Shown: positions 6,686 through 15,502 of the stretch, piece by piece
How positions within the stretch are numbered: position 1 is the stretch's first letter
How the letters are laid out: every line of letters begins with the position of its first letter
Assembly: GCF_002149965.1 (NCBI RefSeq)
Contig: NZ_MSQB01000015.1
Location: forward strand, 67,675 to 131,674
DNA: 64,000 nucleotides
From: Novosphingobium panipatense
Lineage (GTDB): Bacteria > Pseudomonadota > Alphaproteobacteria > Sphingomonadales > Sphingomonadaceae
Direction of reading: 5' to 3'
Made by a program: the position numbers and the translations under genes
The notes under the pieces: generated by a model
The model's input: the letters and a program-made list of their open reading frames with translations, nothing else
Told to the model about the DNA's origin: nothing
Database searches by the model: none

Positions 6686-9436
6686 ATGAGCGTGATCCGC
6701 ATCCCTTCGCCCCGTTCCGTGATCGACCGCCGCGCGCTGGTCGAGGCCATCGAAGCCGTCGTTGCCGAAACCGGCCATGCCAAGGGCCGCAAGCAGGTGG
6801 TCGAACGCCTGCGCGAGGCGCTGGAACAGGGCCGGGCCGAAATCGCCCGCCGCCTCGTGGAAAAGCCTTCCGCCGGGCACGAAGTGGCCGAGGCGCAGGC
6901 CTATCTGGTGGACCAGTTGCTGCGCGTGATCCACGATCACGTCTCCACCCACGTCTATCCGGCGATGAACCGTTCGAAGGGCGAACGCCTCTCGATCATC
7001 GCCGTGGGCGGCTACGGCCGGGGCGAGATGGCGCCCCATTCCGACGTCGATCTCGCCTTTCTCACGCCGATCAAGCAGACCGCCTGGTGCGAGCAGGTGA
7101 TCGAGGCGATGCTCTATTTCCTCTGGGACCTGGGCCTCAAGATCGGCCATTCCAGCCGCTCGGTGGATGACATGGTCCGCATGAGCCGATCGGACCTGAC
7201 GATCCGCACCGCCATGCTGGAAGGCCGCTACGTCTGGGGCGATCAGGATCTCTACGAGGAAGTGCGCGCCCGCTTCTGGAAGGACGTCGTCGCCGGAACC
7301 GAGCGCCAGTTCGTGGTCGAGAAGCTGGCCGAGCGCGAGGAACGCCACAAGCGCATGGGCGACAGCCGCTATGTGGTCGAACCCAATGTGAAGGAAGGCA
7401 AGGGCGGCCTGCGCGACCTCCACACGCTCTACTGGATCGGCAAATATATCCACAAGGTGCGCGATCCCAGCGAACTGGTGGACGTGGGCCTGCTCACCCA
7501 CAAGGAATACCGTGCCTTCCGCCGGGCCGAGAACTTCTTCTGGGCGGTGCGCTGCCACCTCCACACCATCACCCGCCGCGCCGAGGACCGCCTGACTTTC
7601 GACCTCCAGCGCGAAGTGGCGGCGCGGATGAACTATTCCGACCGCCCCGGAAAGAGCGCGGTCGAGCGGTTCATGCAGATGTTCTTCCTCCAGGCGAAGA
7701 TGGTCGGCACGCTTACCGGCGTGTTCCTCGCCCAGCTCGACGACCAGTTCGCGAAGCGCCAGCCGCGCGGGCTGCTGGCAGGCTTCCGTGCCCGGCCACG
7801 CTCGGTCCGGGGCTACAAGGTCTTCGGCGGCCGCATCATGGCCCCCGGCGAGACCTGGTTCGAGGCCGATCCGGTGCGCCTGATCGAGATCTTCGTCATC
7901 GCCGACCGCGAAGGGCTGGAAATCCACCCCGAGACCATGCGCCTGGTCTCGCGCGATGCCGCGCTGATCCGCGAGGAGGTGCGCCGCGATCCGCGCGCCA
8001 ACGAGCTGTTCATGGAACTGCTCACCAGCCGCAACAACCCCGAAGTGGCGCTGCGTTCGTTCAACGAGGCGGGCGTGTTCGGCCGCTTCGTCACAGAATT
8101 CGGACGCGTCAACGCGCAGATGCAGTTCGACATGTACCACCACTACACGGTGGACGAACACACCATCCGCGCCATCGGCCTGCTTTCCCGCATCGAGAAA
8201 GGCGAGCTGAAGCAGGACCATCCGCTCAGCCACGAGATCATCCACAAGGTCCGCTCGCGCCGCGCGCTCTACGCCGCCGTTCTGCTCCACGACATCGCCA
8301 AGGGCCGCGGCGGCGACCATTCCGAGATCGGCGCCGAGATCGCCCTCAAGCTCTGCCCGCGTTTCGGCCTGGACGAGGAGGAGACGGAACTGGTCTCCTG
8401 GCTGGTGCTGCACCACCTCGTGCTCTCGGCCACCGCCTTCAAGCGCGACTTGTCCGACGCCAAGACGATCACCGATTTCGTCGAACTCGTGCAATCGGTG
8501 GACCGTCTGCGCCAGCTGACCCTGCTAACCATCGTCGATATCCGCGCGGTCGGCCCCGGCACCTGGAATTCGTGGAAGCGCCAGCTTATCGGCGAACTCT
8601 ACGGCGCCACCGAAGAGCGCCTGCGCCTGGGCCACGTCGAATTCGGCCGCGAGAAGCGCGTCGCCGCGAAGAAGGCCCGGGTCGAGGCCGATGCCCCCGA
8701 GAACGCCGAACTGGTGGAGGCCATCGGCGGCCAGTTCGCAGACGCCTACTGGATCGCCGAACCGGAAGACGTGATCGCCAAGAACCTCGCGCAGTTCCGC
8801 GGCTCCGAGAACGATCCGCTGTCGATCGCGACCGAATACTACCCGGCGCGCGGGGCCACGCTGGTCACCGTCATCGCCTCGGACCATCCCGGCCTGTTCT
8901 ACCGCATCGCGGGCGGCATCCATCTGGCGGGCGGCAACATCATCGACGCGCGCATCCACACTACCCGCACCGGGCGCGCAGTGGACAATTTCCTGGTGCA
9001 GGACCCGCTCGGGCGCCCCTTCATGGAGGAAACCCAGCTCGCGCGCCTGCGCTCCTCGATCGAGAACGCGCTGGCCAACCGCATCAAGATACTGCCGCAG
9101 CTCGTCGCCCGCCCGGACGCCCGGCCCCGCGCCGACGCCTTCGACGTGCGCCCGCGCGTGCTGGTGGACAACAAGGCCTCGAACCGCCTCACCGTGGTCG
9201 AAGTCAATGCCCGCGACCGTCCAGCCCTGCTCAACAGGCTGGCCCATGCCCTGTTCGAATCGAAGCTCATGGTCCACTCCGCCCATATCGCCACTTACGG
9301 CGAGCGCGCGGCCGACACTTTCTACGTCACCGACCTTCTGGGCGAAAAGCTGACGTCCGCCAGCCGCATCAAGGCGCTGGAACGCCGCCTGCTGGAAGCG
9401 GCCAGCGAGGGAAGCCTGACCGAAGTGGCGGCGTGA
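6686..9436 (+). CDS. glnD: [protein-PII] uridylyltransferase / uridylyl-removing enzyme
   Basis: GlnD senses glutamine and adds or removes UMP on PII proteins, controlling nitrogen assimilation. The 916-residue protein has the complete order of domains. The nucleotidyltransferase motif GGYGRGEMAPHSDVD is at 108-122. The HD phosphohydrolase motif LLHDIAKGRGGDH is at about 532-545. Two C-terminal ACT domains (about 724-800 and 833-905) contain TVIASDHPGLFYRIAGG and VNARDRPALLNRLAHAL. The start ATG at 6686 gives MSVIRIPSPRSVIDRR. It is divergent from lgt with about 200 bp between the two start codons, which leaves room for two promoters. Confidence 0.97.
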   Translation: MSVIRIPSPRSVIDRRALVEAIEAVVAETGHAKGRKQVVERLREALEQGRAEIARRLVEKPSAGHEVAEAQAYLVDQLLRVIHDHVSTHVYPAMNRSKGERLSIIAVGGYGRGEMAPHSDVDLAFLTPIKQTAWCEQVIEAMLYFLWDLGLKIGHSSRSVDDMVRMSRSDLTIRTAMLEGRYVWGDQDLYEEVRARFWKDVVAGTERQFVVEKLAEREERHKRMGDSRYVVEPNVKEGKGGLRDLHTLYWIGKYIHKVRDPSELVDVGLLTHKEYRAFRRAENFFWAVRCHLHTITRRAEDRLTFDLQREVAARMNYSDRPGKSAVERFMQMFFLQAKMVGTLTGVFLAQLDDQFAKRQPRGLLAGFRARPRSVRGYKVFGGRIMAPGETWFEADPVRLIEIFVIADREGLEIHPETMRLVSRDAALIREEVRRDPRANELFMELLTSRNNPEVALRSFNEAGVFGRFVTEFGRVNAQMQFDMYHHYTVDEHTIRAIGLLSRIEKGELKQDHPLSHEIIHKVRSRRALYAAVLLHDIAKGRGGDHSEIGAEIALKLCPRFGLDEEETELVSWLVLHHLVLSATAFKRDLSDAKTITDFVELVQSVDRLRQLTLLTIVDIRAVGPGTWNSWKRQLIGELYGATEERLRLGHVEFGREKRVAAKKARVEADAPENAELVEAIGGQFADAYWIAEPEDVIAKNLAQFRGSENDPLSIATEYYPARGATLVTVIASDHPGLFYRIAGGIHLAGGNIIDARIHTTRTGRAVDNFLVQDPLGRPFMEETQLARLRSSIENALANRIKILPQLVARPDARPRADAFDVRPRVLVDNKASNRLTVVEVNARDRPALLNRLAHALFESKLMVHSAHIATYGERAADTFYVTDLLGEKLTSASRIKALERRLLEAASEGSLTEVAA

Positions 9437-9485
9437 CAGGGATTGGCAGCCAGACCCTCCACGCAAACCTCGCGCCCTCCCACCC

Positions 9486-9595
9486 CGTCATCCTGAACTT
9501 GTTTAGCTTCGCTGGCCTTCGGCTCAGGATCCATCTTGCCGAACAGGCCGCCGTCGATGGTCAGAAATGGATCCTGAACCAAGTTCAGGATGACG
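9486..9595. repeat. family C palindromic repeat pair, inverted (empty pair)
   Basis: Two family C copies in inverted, head-out orientation: the left copy at 9486-9534 begins CGTCATCCTGAACTTG and carries an internal insertion of about 20 bp; the right copy at 9567-9595 ends AAGTTCAGGATGACG. The spacer is 32 bp and holds no gene. In RNA the pair would fold into a long hairpin after glnD, possibly acting as a 3' end. Confidence 0.8.
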
Positions 9596-9710
9596 CCGGG
9601 AGAGAGCACGAGGGCAGCCTCGGCAAAATCTTGCCCGACAAGGTGTTGAAAGCGCGCGCCAAGAGGCCCACTTGTTGCATCGCAACATCCCCATGCGCAG
9701 GACCCTGCCC

Positions 9711-10877
9711 ATGAATGACAGCAAGACCGCCGCTTCTCTCGATGTTTCTTCCGACCGACTCGGCTGTCACCAGTCGGTGCTGGTGCTGCAGGGTGGCGGC
9801 GCGCTAGGCGCCTATCAGGCCGGCGTCTACGAGGCCCTGAGCGAGGCGGGCCATGTGCCGGACTGGGTGGCGGGCATCTCGATCGGAGCCATCAATGCCG
9901 CGATCATCGCCGGAAATGCGCCGGGCGAGCGGGTGAAGCACCTTCGCAAGTTCTGGGACGGCGTGAGCCAGGAACTGCTCTATCGCCTCGACGTCGGCAA
10001 CGGCTTCGCTCGCCGCGCCTTCAACGAGACGTCCGCCGCATGGGCCGCCACTTTCGGCATTCCCGGCTTCTTCACCCCGCGCCTGCCGACGCCGCTGCCC
10101 GAATGGCCGAGCGAGATCGAGCGCCTGAGCTTCTACGACACCACGCCGCTGCGGCAGACGCTGCTCGATCTCATCGATTTCGACCGGATCAACCACGGCG
10201 AAACCCGCTTCTCGGTCGGCGCGGTCAACATGATGACCGGCAACTTCGCCTACTTCGACAACAGGAGCGAGCGCAGGATCGGCCCCGAGCATGTCATGGC
10301 CAGCGGCGCCTTGCCCCCCGGCTTCCCGCCCGTGGCGATCGACGGCGAGTGGTACTGGGACGGCGGCCTCGTTTCCAACACGCCGCTGCAATATGTACTC
10401 GACAACCGGTCCCCCTGCGAGATGACCGTGTTCCAGGTGGACCTGTTCCCCTCTCGCGGCGCCGTTCCCCGCACCATGGCCGATATCGCCCAGCGCGAGA
10501 AGGACATCCGCTTCTCCAGCCGCACGCGCATGAACACCGACCTTTCGAAGCAGCTCCAGAAGATGCGCGCCGCCGCCCAGCGGCTTGCCCATAAGCTGCC
10601 GCCGGAACTCCGGGACGATCCCGACCTGCACCATCTGCTGGGCTGCCGCCCGGCCGGCGCGGTCGCGGTGATGCACCTCATCAACCGCCCGCGCGGCTAT
10701 GAAACCATGTCGAAAGATTACGAATTCTCGCGGATGACGGTGACCGAGCACTGGGCGGCGGGCAAGGCCGATGCCTGCTGGTCGCTGGAAAAGCCGGACT
10801 GGGCCGGACGCAGCCTGCAACCCGACGAGATCATGACGTTCGACCTTTCGGCCGACCGCCCCCGCAACGGACACTGA
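9711..10877 (+). CDS. patatin-like phospholipase family protein (DUF3734-containing)
   Basis: A 388-residue protein with a patatin hydrolase domain: oxyanion loop [12 protein letters not shown], nucleophile elbow GISIG and the catalytic Asp in WDGGLVSN. The C-terminal part (about 250 on) with [20 protein letters not shown] matches the DUF3734 extension found on alphaproteobacterial patatins. The chosen ATG has AGGA eight bases upstream; in-frame ATGs at 9672 and 9693 are alternatives. 3-hydroxybutyrate dehydrogenase follows 26 bp later. This pairing suggests a role in polyhydroxybutyrate or acyl-ester mobilisation, which is inference from context. Confidence 0.88.
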   Translation: MNDSKTAASLDVSSDRLGCHQSVLVLQGGGALGAYQAGVYEALSEAGHVPDWVAGISIGAINAAIIAGNAPGERVKHLRKFWDGVSQELLYRLDVGNGFARRAFNETSAAWAATFGIPGFFTPRLPTPLPEWPSEIERLSFYDTTPLRQTLLDLIDFDRINHGETRFSVGAVNMMTGNFAYFDNRSERRIGPEHVMASGALPPGFPPVAIDGEWYWDGGLVSNTPLQYVLDNRSPCEMTVFQVDLFPSRGAVPRTMADIAQREKDIRFSSRTRMNTDLSKQLQKMRAAAQRLAHKLPPELRDDPDLHHLLGCRPAGAVAVMHLINRPRGYETMSKDYEFSRMTVTEHWAAGKADACWSLEKPDWAGRSLQPDEIMTFDLSADRPRNGH

Positions 10878-10903
10878 AGAGAATTTCCGAGGAGAGACGA
10901 TCC

Positions 10904-11686
10904 ATGAAGCTCAAGGACAAGTCCTGCATCGTCACCGGCGCTGCCAGCGGTATCGGCAATGCCATCGCTCACAAATACGCATCGGCAGGCGGCAAGGTGG
11001 CGATTGCCGACCTCAACCTCGAAGCCGCGCAGAAGGCCGCCGACGACATCAAGTCCAAGTACGGCACCGAAGCCCTGGCCGTGGCCATGGACGTAACCAG
11101 CGAGGATCAGGTGAACGCGGGCGTCGCGGCCGTGGTCGAGGCCTGGGGCACCGTGGACGTGCTCGTCTCCAACGCCGGTATCCAGATCGTCAACCCGGTC
11201 GAGAATTTCGCCTATTCCGACTGGAAGAAGATGCTCGCCATCCACCTCGACGGCGCTTTCCTCACCTCCAAGGCCGTGCTGCCGCACATGTATGCGCAGA
11301 AGTCCGGCTCGATCATCTTCATGGGCTCGGTCCATTCGAAGGAGGCCAGCCCGCTCAAGTCGGCCTATGTCACCGCCAAGCACGGCCTGCTCGGCCTCAG
11401 CCGCGTGATCGCCAAGGAAGGCGGCAAGAAGGGCGTGCGCAGCAACGTCATCTGCCCCGGCTTCGTGCGCACCCCGCTGGTGGACAAGCAGATCCCCGAA
11501 CAGGCCAAGGAACTGGGCATTTCCGAGGATGAAGTGGTGAGCCGGGTGATGCTGGGCCAGACCGTGGACGGCGAATTCACCACCGTCGACGACATCGCAG
11601 AAGTGGCGCTGTTCTTCGGGGGCTTCGAGACCAATGCGCTGACCGGGCAGTCACTGATCGCGAGCCACGGGTGGTTCATGGAGTAA
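10904..11686 (+). CDS. bdhA: 3-hydroxybutyrate dehydrogenase
   Basis: A short-chain dehydrogenase that interconverts (R)-3-hydroxybutyrate and acetoacetate with NAD, in ketone-body and polyhydroxybutyrate breakdown. Cofactor motif TGAASGIG is at residues 11-18, followed by NAG at about 90, the catalytic Ser in MGSVHS and YVTAKHG (Tyr/Lys). The 260-residue length and the C-terminal [16 protein letters not shown] end are typical of BdhA. A strong GAGGAGA ribosome site precedes the ATG. It is the second gene of a pair with the patatin-like protein and is followed by a hairpin at 11699-11730. Confidence 0.93.
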   Translation: MKLKDKSCIVTGAASGIGNAIAHKYASAGGKVAIADLNLEAAQKAADDIKSKYGTEALAVAMDVTSEDQVNAGVAAVVEAWGTVDVLVSNAGIQIVNPVENFAYSDWKKMLAIHLDGAFLTSKAVLPHMYAQKSGSIIFMGSVHSKEASPLKSAYVTAKHGLLGLSRVIAKEGGKKGVRSNVICPGFVRTPLVDKQIPEQAKELGISEDEVVSRVMLGQTVDGEFTTVDDIAEVALFFGGFETNALTGQSLIASHGWFME

Positions 11687-11698
11687 TCAGATGCCAGG

Positions 11699-11752
11699 CA
11701 ATCCAGGGCGGTTTACGGCGCCCTGGATTGCTTCGCTACGCTCGCAATGACG
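11699..11752. terminator. hairpin after bdhA within a family D repeat
   Basis: The arms CAATCCAGGGC (11699-11709) and GCCCTGGATTG (11720-11730) form an 11-bp stem. The right arm runs on as CTTCGCTACGCTCGCAATGACG, a repeat type also seen in altered form at 21818-21863. There is no U-tract, so it could be a repeat-derived 3' processing or terminator hairpin. Confidence 0.6.
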
Positions 11753-11804
11753 AAAATCAGGGTGCGTTGGTCGAACTGCGCCAGACTGGCGCAGGCCACC
11801 AACC

Positions 11805-13136
11805 TCAAACCGCCGAACGCAACCGCGCCAGAGCCTCATCCCGCCCGATCAGCGGCAACAAAGCGCCCATGTCCGGCCCGTGCTCCATTCCCGTCAGCGC
11901 CAGACGCAGCGGCAGGAACAGGGCCTTGCCCTTGCGGCCGGTCGCTTCCTTGAGCGCGCCAGTCAGCGCCTTCCACACGTCCGGGTGCCATTCGAGCGCA
12001 GCCAGAACGTCGGCCGCCTGCGCCAGATAGGTCCCGTCTTCATCGGCCTGAGCCGGTGCCTCGATCGGACCGATGACCACGCGCCACCAGTCGTGCGCTT
12101 CGTGGACGTGCGAGAGGTTGGGGCGGATCGTCTCCCAGGCACCCGCGTCCATTTCATCGGGCAGGCGGCCGGAGACCGCCTCGAACGGCAGGGCGTGGAC
12201 CACGGCGGCATTGACGCGTTCCAGTTCCGCCTCGTCGAAGCGGGCGGGCGCGCGGCCGAAGCGGGAGAGATCGAAGGCCGCCGCCAGCGCTTCGGCATCG
12301 AGCGCGGGATCGACCGGATCGCTGGTGCCGAGACGCCCAAGCAGCGCGACCACGGCCTGCGGCTCTATGCCGATCTCGCGGAAATGCGCGACGCCCAGCG
12401 AGCCGAGACGCTTGGAGAGCTTGCCCTCGGTGCCGACCAGCAGCGCCTCGTGCGCGAAAGCAGGCACCTGCGCGCCAAGCGCGGTGAACATTTGCACCTG
12501 GGCGGCGGTGTTGGAAACGTGGTCTTCTCCGCGCAGGATCTGCGTGACGCCCATGTCCACGTCGTCGATGGCCGAGGGCAGCATGTAGAGCCACGAACCG
12601 TCGGCACGGCGAATCACCGGGTCGCTGATCTGGGCCGGGTCGAACTTCTGGGGACCGCGAATGCCGTCTTCCCAGGTGATCGGCTCGTCATGATCGAGCA
12701 GGAAGCGCCAGTGCGGGAGGTCTCCGGCGGCGATCTTCGCGGCCTTTTCCGCTTCGGTCAGCTTCAGCGCGCCGCGATCGTAGATCGGCGGCAGCCCGCG
12801 CCCGAGCAGGACCTTGCGCTTGAGTTCCAGTTCCTGCGGGGTTTCCCAGCAGGGATAGACGCGCCCCGCCGCTTTCAGGCGCTCGAATTCGCGTTCGTAG
12901 AGCGCGAAACGGGCGGACTGCCGCTCCTCCCCGCTCCATGCGATGCCGAGCCAGGCGAGGTCGGCATGGATGCCCTCGACATATTCCTCCTTCGATCGCG
13001 CCGCGTCGGTATCGTCGATGCGCAGCAGGAACGTGCCGCCGGCCTTCTGGGCCAGCAGCCAGTTGTGCAGCGCCGTGCGGATATTGCCGACGTGGAGATG
13101 CCCGGTGGGCGAAGGAGCGAAGCGCGTTACGGTCAT
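11805..13136 (-). CDS. gltX: glutamate--tRNA ligase
   Basis: Charges tRNA-Glu with glutamate. The class I signature is present: the HIGH-region PSPTGHLHVGN right at the N-terminus (MTVTRFAPSPTGHLHVGNIR) and the KMSKS-equivalent GKLSKRLGS at about residue 240. The protein is 443 residues, in the normal range for the shorter alphaproteobacterial form. I chose the ATG at 13136; the frame is open far upstream into the opposite face of the BenE gene, but that stretch is a shadow of another frame. BenE lies 32 bp upstream on the same strand. Confidence 0.95.
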   Translation of the reverse strand: MTVTRFAPSPTGHLHVGNIRTALHNWLLAQKAGGTFLLRIDDTDAARSKEEYVEGIHADLAWLGIAWSGEERQSARFALYEREFERLKAAGRVYPCWETPQELELKRKVLLGRGLPPIYDRGALKLTEAEKAAKIAAGDLPHWRFLLDHDEPITWEDGIRGPQKFDPAQISDPVIRRADGSWLYMLPSAIDDVDMGVTQILRGEDHVSNTAAQVQMFTALGAQVPAFAHEALLVGTEGKLSKRLGSLGVAHFREIGIEPQAVVALLGRLGTSDPVDPALDAEALAAAFDLSRFGRAPARFDEAELERVNAAVVHALPFEAVSGRLPDEMDAGAWETIRPNLSHVHEAHDWWRVVIGPIEAPAQADEDGTYLAQAADVLAALEWHPDVWKALTGALKEATGRKGKALFLPLRLALTGMEHGPDMGALLPLIGRDEALARLRSAV

Positions 13137-13168
13137 GCCTCGCGCGTTACGGCGGGGCGGGCGAGAGG

Positions 13169-14338
13169 TCAATTTCGCCGCGCGAAAACCGCCTTGGCCG
13201 CCAGGGCGGCAAAGCCCGCCACCAGCCCCCAGAACGCCGAACCGATACCCAGCAGCGAGACCCCGGAGGCTGTGGCCGCGAAAGTCAGGATCGCGGCGTC
13301 GCGCTCGGTCTTTTCCGCAAGCATGCTTTCCACCGCGCCGGAAAGCGGGGCGATCAGGGCGATTCCCGTGAAGGCCGCGATCGAGGCCTTGGGCATCGTC
13401 AGGAAGAACTGCACGAGCGGCGCGGAAAACAGCGCCAGCGCAAGGTAGAAGGCGGCATAGATCAGCCCAACCATCCAGCGGCGGCCCTGATCGGGATGCG
13501 CGTCGCTGCTGGTGCAGATCGCCGCGGTGATCGCCGCAAGGTTGACCCCGTGCGCACCGAAGGGCGCGAGCACCATCGTCGCCAGGCCGGTTCCCAGCAG
13601 CAGCGGCTGCGGCCTCGGCTCGTAACCGGCGCTGCGCAGCACGACGAGCCCCGGCAGGTTCTGCGAGACCAGGGTGACGAGAAACAACGGCACGCCGATG
13701 CTGGCCATCGCCTTGAGATCGAAGATCGGCGTGACAGGCTCCAGCCTCCCGAGCAGGGAAGTCGGCGCGAATCCAGCCACGTCGCCGCGCAGCAGGACAA
13801 CCGCCACGCCCGAAACGAGCACCAGCAGCAGCGCATAGAGCGGAAAACGCTGACGGGCGATCACGAAGACCAGCAGCAGCACGACCACCAGCAGGGCATC
13901 GGTTTCCAGCGTGCGAAAGAGCTGGAGGCAGAACGGCAGCAGCACGCCCGCCAGCATGGCCGAGGCGACCGAAGCGGGAATCCGCGCCGCCAGTCTTCCC
14001 AGCGCGGGAACCAGCCCCAGCAGGCACATGAGGCCCGCCGCCGCGACGAAGGCGCCGACGGCGATGGGCCATGCCACCGCGCCCGCACTCGCCGCCAGCA
14101 GTGCCGCGCCGGGGGTGGACCATGCCAGCACCACCGGCATGCGCATCCACAGCGAGAGAATCGCACCGGCCACGGCAATGCCAAGGCAGAGCGCGGTCAC
14201 GGCGGAGCCGACTTGTCCGGTCCCGGCGCCGAGCGCCTGCATCGCCTGGACGACCAGCGCGACCGTCCCCCCGAATCCGATGAGGGCGGCGATGAGCGCG
14301 GAAGTCCAGGAGGCGAGCGGCGGAAGTCGGGAAAGCAT
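13169..14338 (-). CDS. benzoate/H+ symporter, BenE family transporter
   Basis: A 389-residue membrane protein with about 12 hydrophobic segments. The STPGAALLA motif early in the sequence, FGAHGVNLAAITAAICTS in the middle and the alternating helix pattern match BenE proteins of the nucleobase-cation-symporter-like fold. In Acinetobacter the family member imports benzoate; no benzoate catabolic gene is near here, so the substrate is open. It is followed by gltX on the same strand, and a tRNA-Ala lies upstream. Confidence 0.88.
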   Translation of the reverse strand: MLSRLPPLASWTSALIAALIGFGGTVALVVQAMQALGAGTGQVGSAVTALCLGIAVAGAILSLWMRMPVVLAWSTPGAALLAASAGAVAWPIAVGAFVAAAGLMCLLGLVPALGRLAARIPASVASAMLAGVLLPFCLQLFRTLETDALLVVVLLLVFVIARQRFPLYALLLVLVSGVAVVLLRGDVAGFAPTSLLGRLEPVTPIFDLKAMASIGVPLFLVTLVSQNLPGLVVLRSAGYEPRPQPLLLGTGLATMVLAPFGAHGVNLAAITAAICTSSDAHPDQGRRWMVGLIYAAFYLALALFSAPLVQFFLTMPKASIAAFTGIALIAPLSGAVESMLAEKTERDAAILTFAATASGVSLLGIGSAFWGLVAGFAALAAKAVFARRN

Positions 14339-14447
14339 CGCCGCGCTATGGGCAGGTTTTCCGGCGAAGGGAAGGCTTTGCGAAGACGGCGCACCGGCTT
14401 CTACGCGGTCACTTCATCTGTCACAACTGTCTGGAAGAAGGGGGAAA

Positions 14448-14523
14448 TGGTGGAGCCTAGCGGGATCGAACCGCTGACCTCCTGCATGCCATGCAGGCGC
14501 TCTCCCAGCTGAGCTAAGGCCCC
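14448..14523 (-). tRNA. tRNA-Ala(GGC)
   Basis: Read on the minus strand, the 76-nt sequence begins GGGGCCTTAGCTCAGCTGGG and ends with encoded CCA. The anticodon arm is CCTGC-ATGGCAT-GCAGG, giving anticodon GGC (Ala). The acceptor stem GGGGCCT pairs with AGGCTCC and includes the G3-U70 wobble that identifies alanine tRNAs. The T-arm loop is TTCGATC. It stands alone between the BenE gene and a small secreted protein gene. Confidence 0.97.
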
Positions 14524-14699
14524 GTCCATTTCAGCGGATCGCGCCTGGGCGGGCAATCCGGTCCACCACGCTGCGGCGGCGGAGGCAGCCCTCTAGATCG
14601 CCTTTTTCGATCTGACAAGAGAAACCTTCACAAGATTGAAAAGTTACTCAGGATAGCGTCCGAAAAAAGCAGGGCGAGGGTGCGAATGGGAGAGCGATC

Positions 14700-14945
14700 A
14701 TGATTCGAAATCTGCTGACCGTCGCCGCCCTGACCGTCGCCGCCCTACCCGGAATGCTGGCCGCCACGCCGTCCATGGCCGCCAATTCGTGCCGGGATGC
14801 CAAGGGCAAGTTCGTGCCCTGCCAGACCGTGACCACGAAAAAGACCACCACCAAGGTCACGACCACCATGGCGAAAGGAAAGGACGGCAAGTGCCGCTTC
14901 ACTTCGGGGCCCAAGAAGGGCCAGTTTACCCAATGCCCTGGATAA
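14700..14945 (+). CDS. small secreted cationic protein, function unknown
   Basis: An 81-residue protein with a clear signal peptide (MIRNLLTVAALTVAALPGML then an AXA-type site near SMAANS). The mature part of about 54 residues holds four Cys in two CXnC-type groups (CRDAKGKFVPC and KCRFTSGPKKGQFTQC), separated by a Thr/Lys-rich linker, and is basic. A GGGAGAG ribosome site precedes the ATG. The two halves each contain a GK(F/C)...C pattern, so it may be an internal duplication. I do not know a named family. Confidence 0.7.
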   Translation: MIRNLLTVAALTVAALPGMLAATPSMAANSCRDAKGKFVPCQTVTTKKTTTKVTTTMAKGKDGKCRFTSGPKKGQFTQCPG

Positions 14946-15035
14946 TATGACGATTTCGGGGGTTCGGCGCGCCGGGCTCCCGAATCGCGCGAAGCCGGGG
15001 GTGCCAAAAGACGTGCCATAAAGAGTCCGGGCAAT

Positions 15036-15065
15036 AAAAAACCCTCCCGGAGGGGAGGGCTTTTT
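15036..15065. terminator. bidirectional Rho-independent terminator
   Basis: An A-tract, a stem CCCTCCC/GGGAGGG with GGAG loop, then a T-tract. It lies between the convergent genes at 14700-14945 and 15161-15334 and would work for both. Confidence 0.9.
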
Positions 15066-15160
15066 CCGTCTCGGACGGACTTTCCGTGATTCCCCCGAAG
15101 GGGCGGAAAGCATCTGGGGGCCGGCAAACCGAACGGATCGGTGCGCAGCCCCCGAACCGA

Positions 15161-15334
15161 TTACTCGGCAGCCGCGGTGGCTTCTTCGGTAGCCGCTTCG
15201 GTGGTAGCAGCCAGAGTTTCCTCGGGCAGGGTCTCAACCGACTCGGTAGCAGCTTCGGTGGGCTTTTCGCCACCGCAAGCAGCGAGCGACAGAGCGGCAG
15301 CCGACGCGAACGCGGCAAAAGCAATCTTCTTCAT
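15161..15334 (-). CDS. small Glu/Ala/Thr-rich lipoprotein, function unknown
   Basis: A 57-residue lipoprotein precursor: MKKIAFAAFASAAALSLAAC, with Cys20 as the acylation site and Gly-Gly at +2/+3 (no Asp at +2, so outer-membrane sorting would be expected by the E. coli rule). The mature 38 residues are acidic and low in complexity (repeats of EAATE-type units). A good AGGGG ribosome site stands before the ATG. Tiny lipoproteins of this sort are frequent in sphingomonads but have no known role. It shares a terminator with the convergent secreted-protein gene. Confidence 0.75.
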   Translation of the reverse strand: MKKIAFAAFASAAALSLAACGGEKPTEAATESVETLPEETLAATTEAATEEATAAAE

Positions 15335-15473
15335 GCGAATCCCCTTGCATTGTTTGGCGCATAGGCCAACGCTTGCAGGCAAGCCTGCGGTGCCATTCTT
15401 TAGACGAGACAATGGTGCAACGCAAATGGGAAGTAAGGGGGCGGAAATCCGCAGAAATCCTAGGGCTTGCACA

Positions 15474-15495
15474 CATATAAAGATATCTTTATATG
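15474..15495. promoter_or_regulatory. perfect 22-bp palindrome, predicted SahR operator
   Basis: Half-site CATATAAAGAT is followed directly by its exact reverse complement ATCTTTATATG, ending 7 bp before the sahR start codon. It is strikingly AT-rich in a GC-rich genome. SahR-type ArsR regulators are known to repress methionine-cycle genes through palindromic operators and to release DNA on binding S-adenosylhomocysteine; position and symmetry make this the likely operator for autoregulation of the whole operon. Confidence 0.85.
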
Positions 15496-15502
15496 CCATC
15501 GC

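Noticed and set aside
11805..14150. Apparent in-frame fusion of gltX with upstream sequence across the BenE gene
   Set aside because: The upstream part is an alternative frame of BenE. GltX starts at 13136 with the HIGH-region motif right after the ATG, and BenE has its own complete frame.
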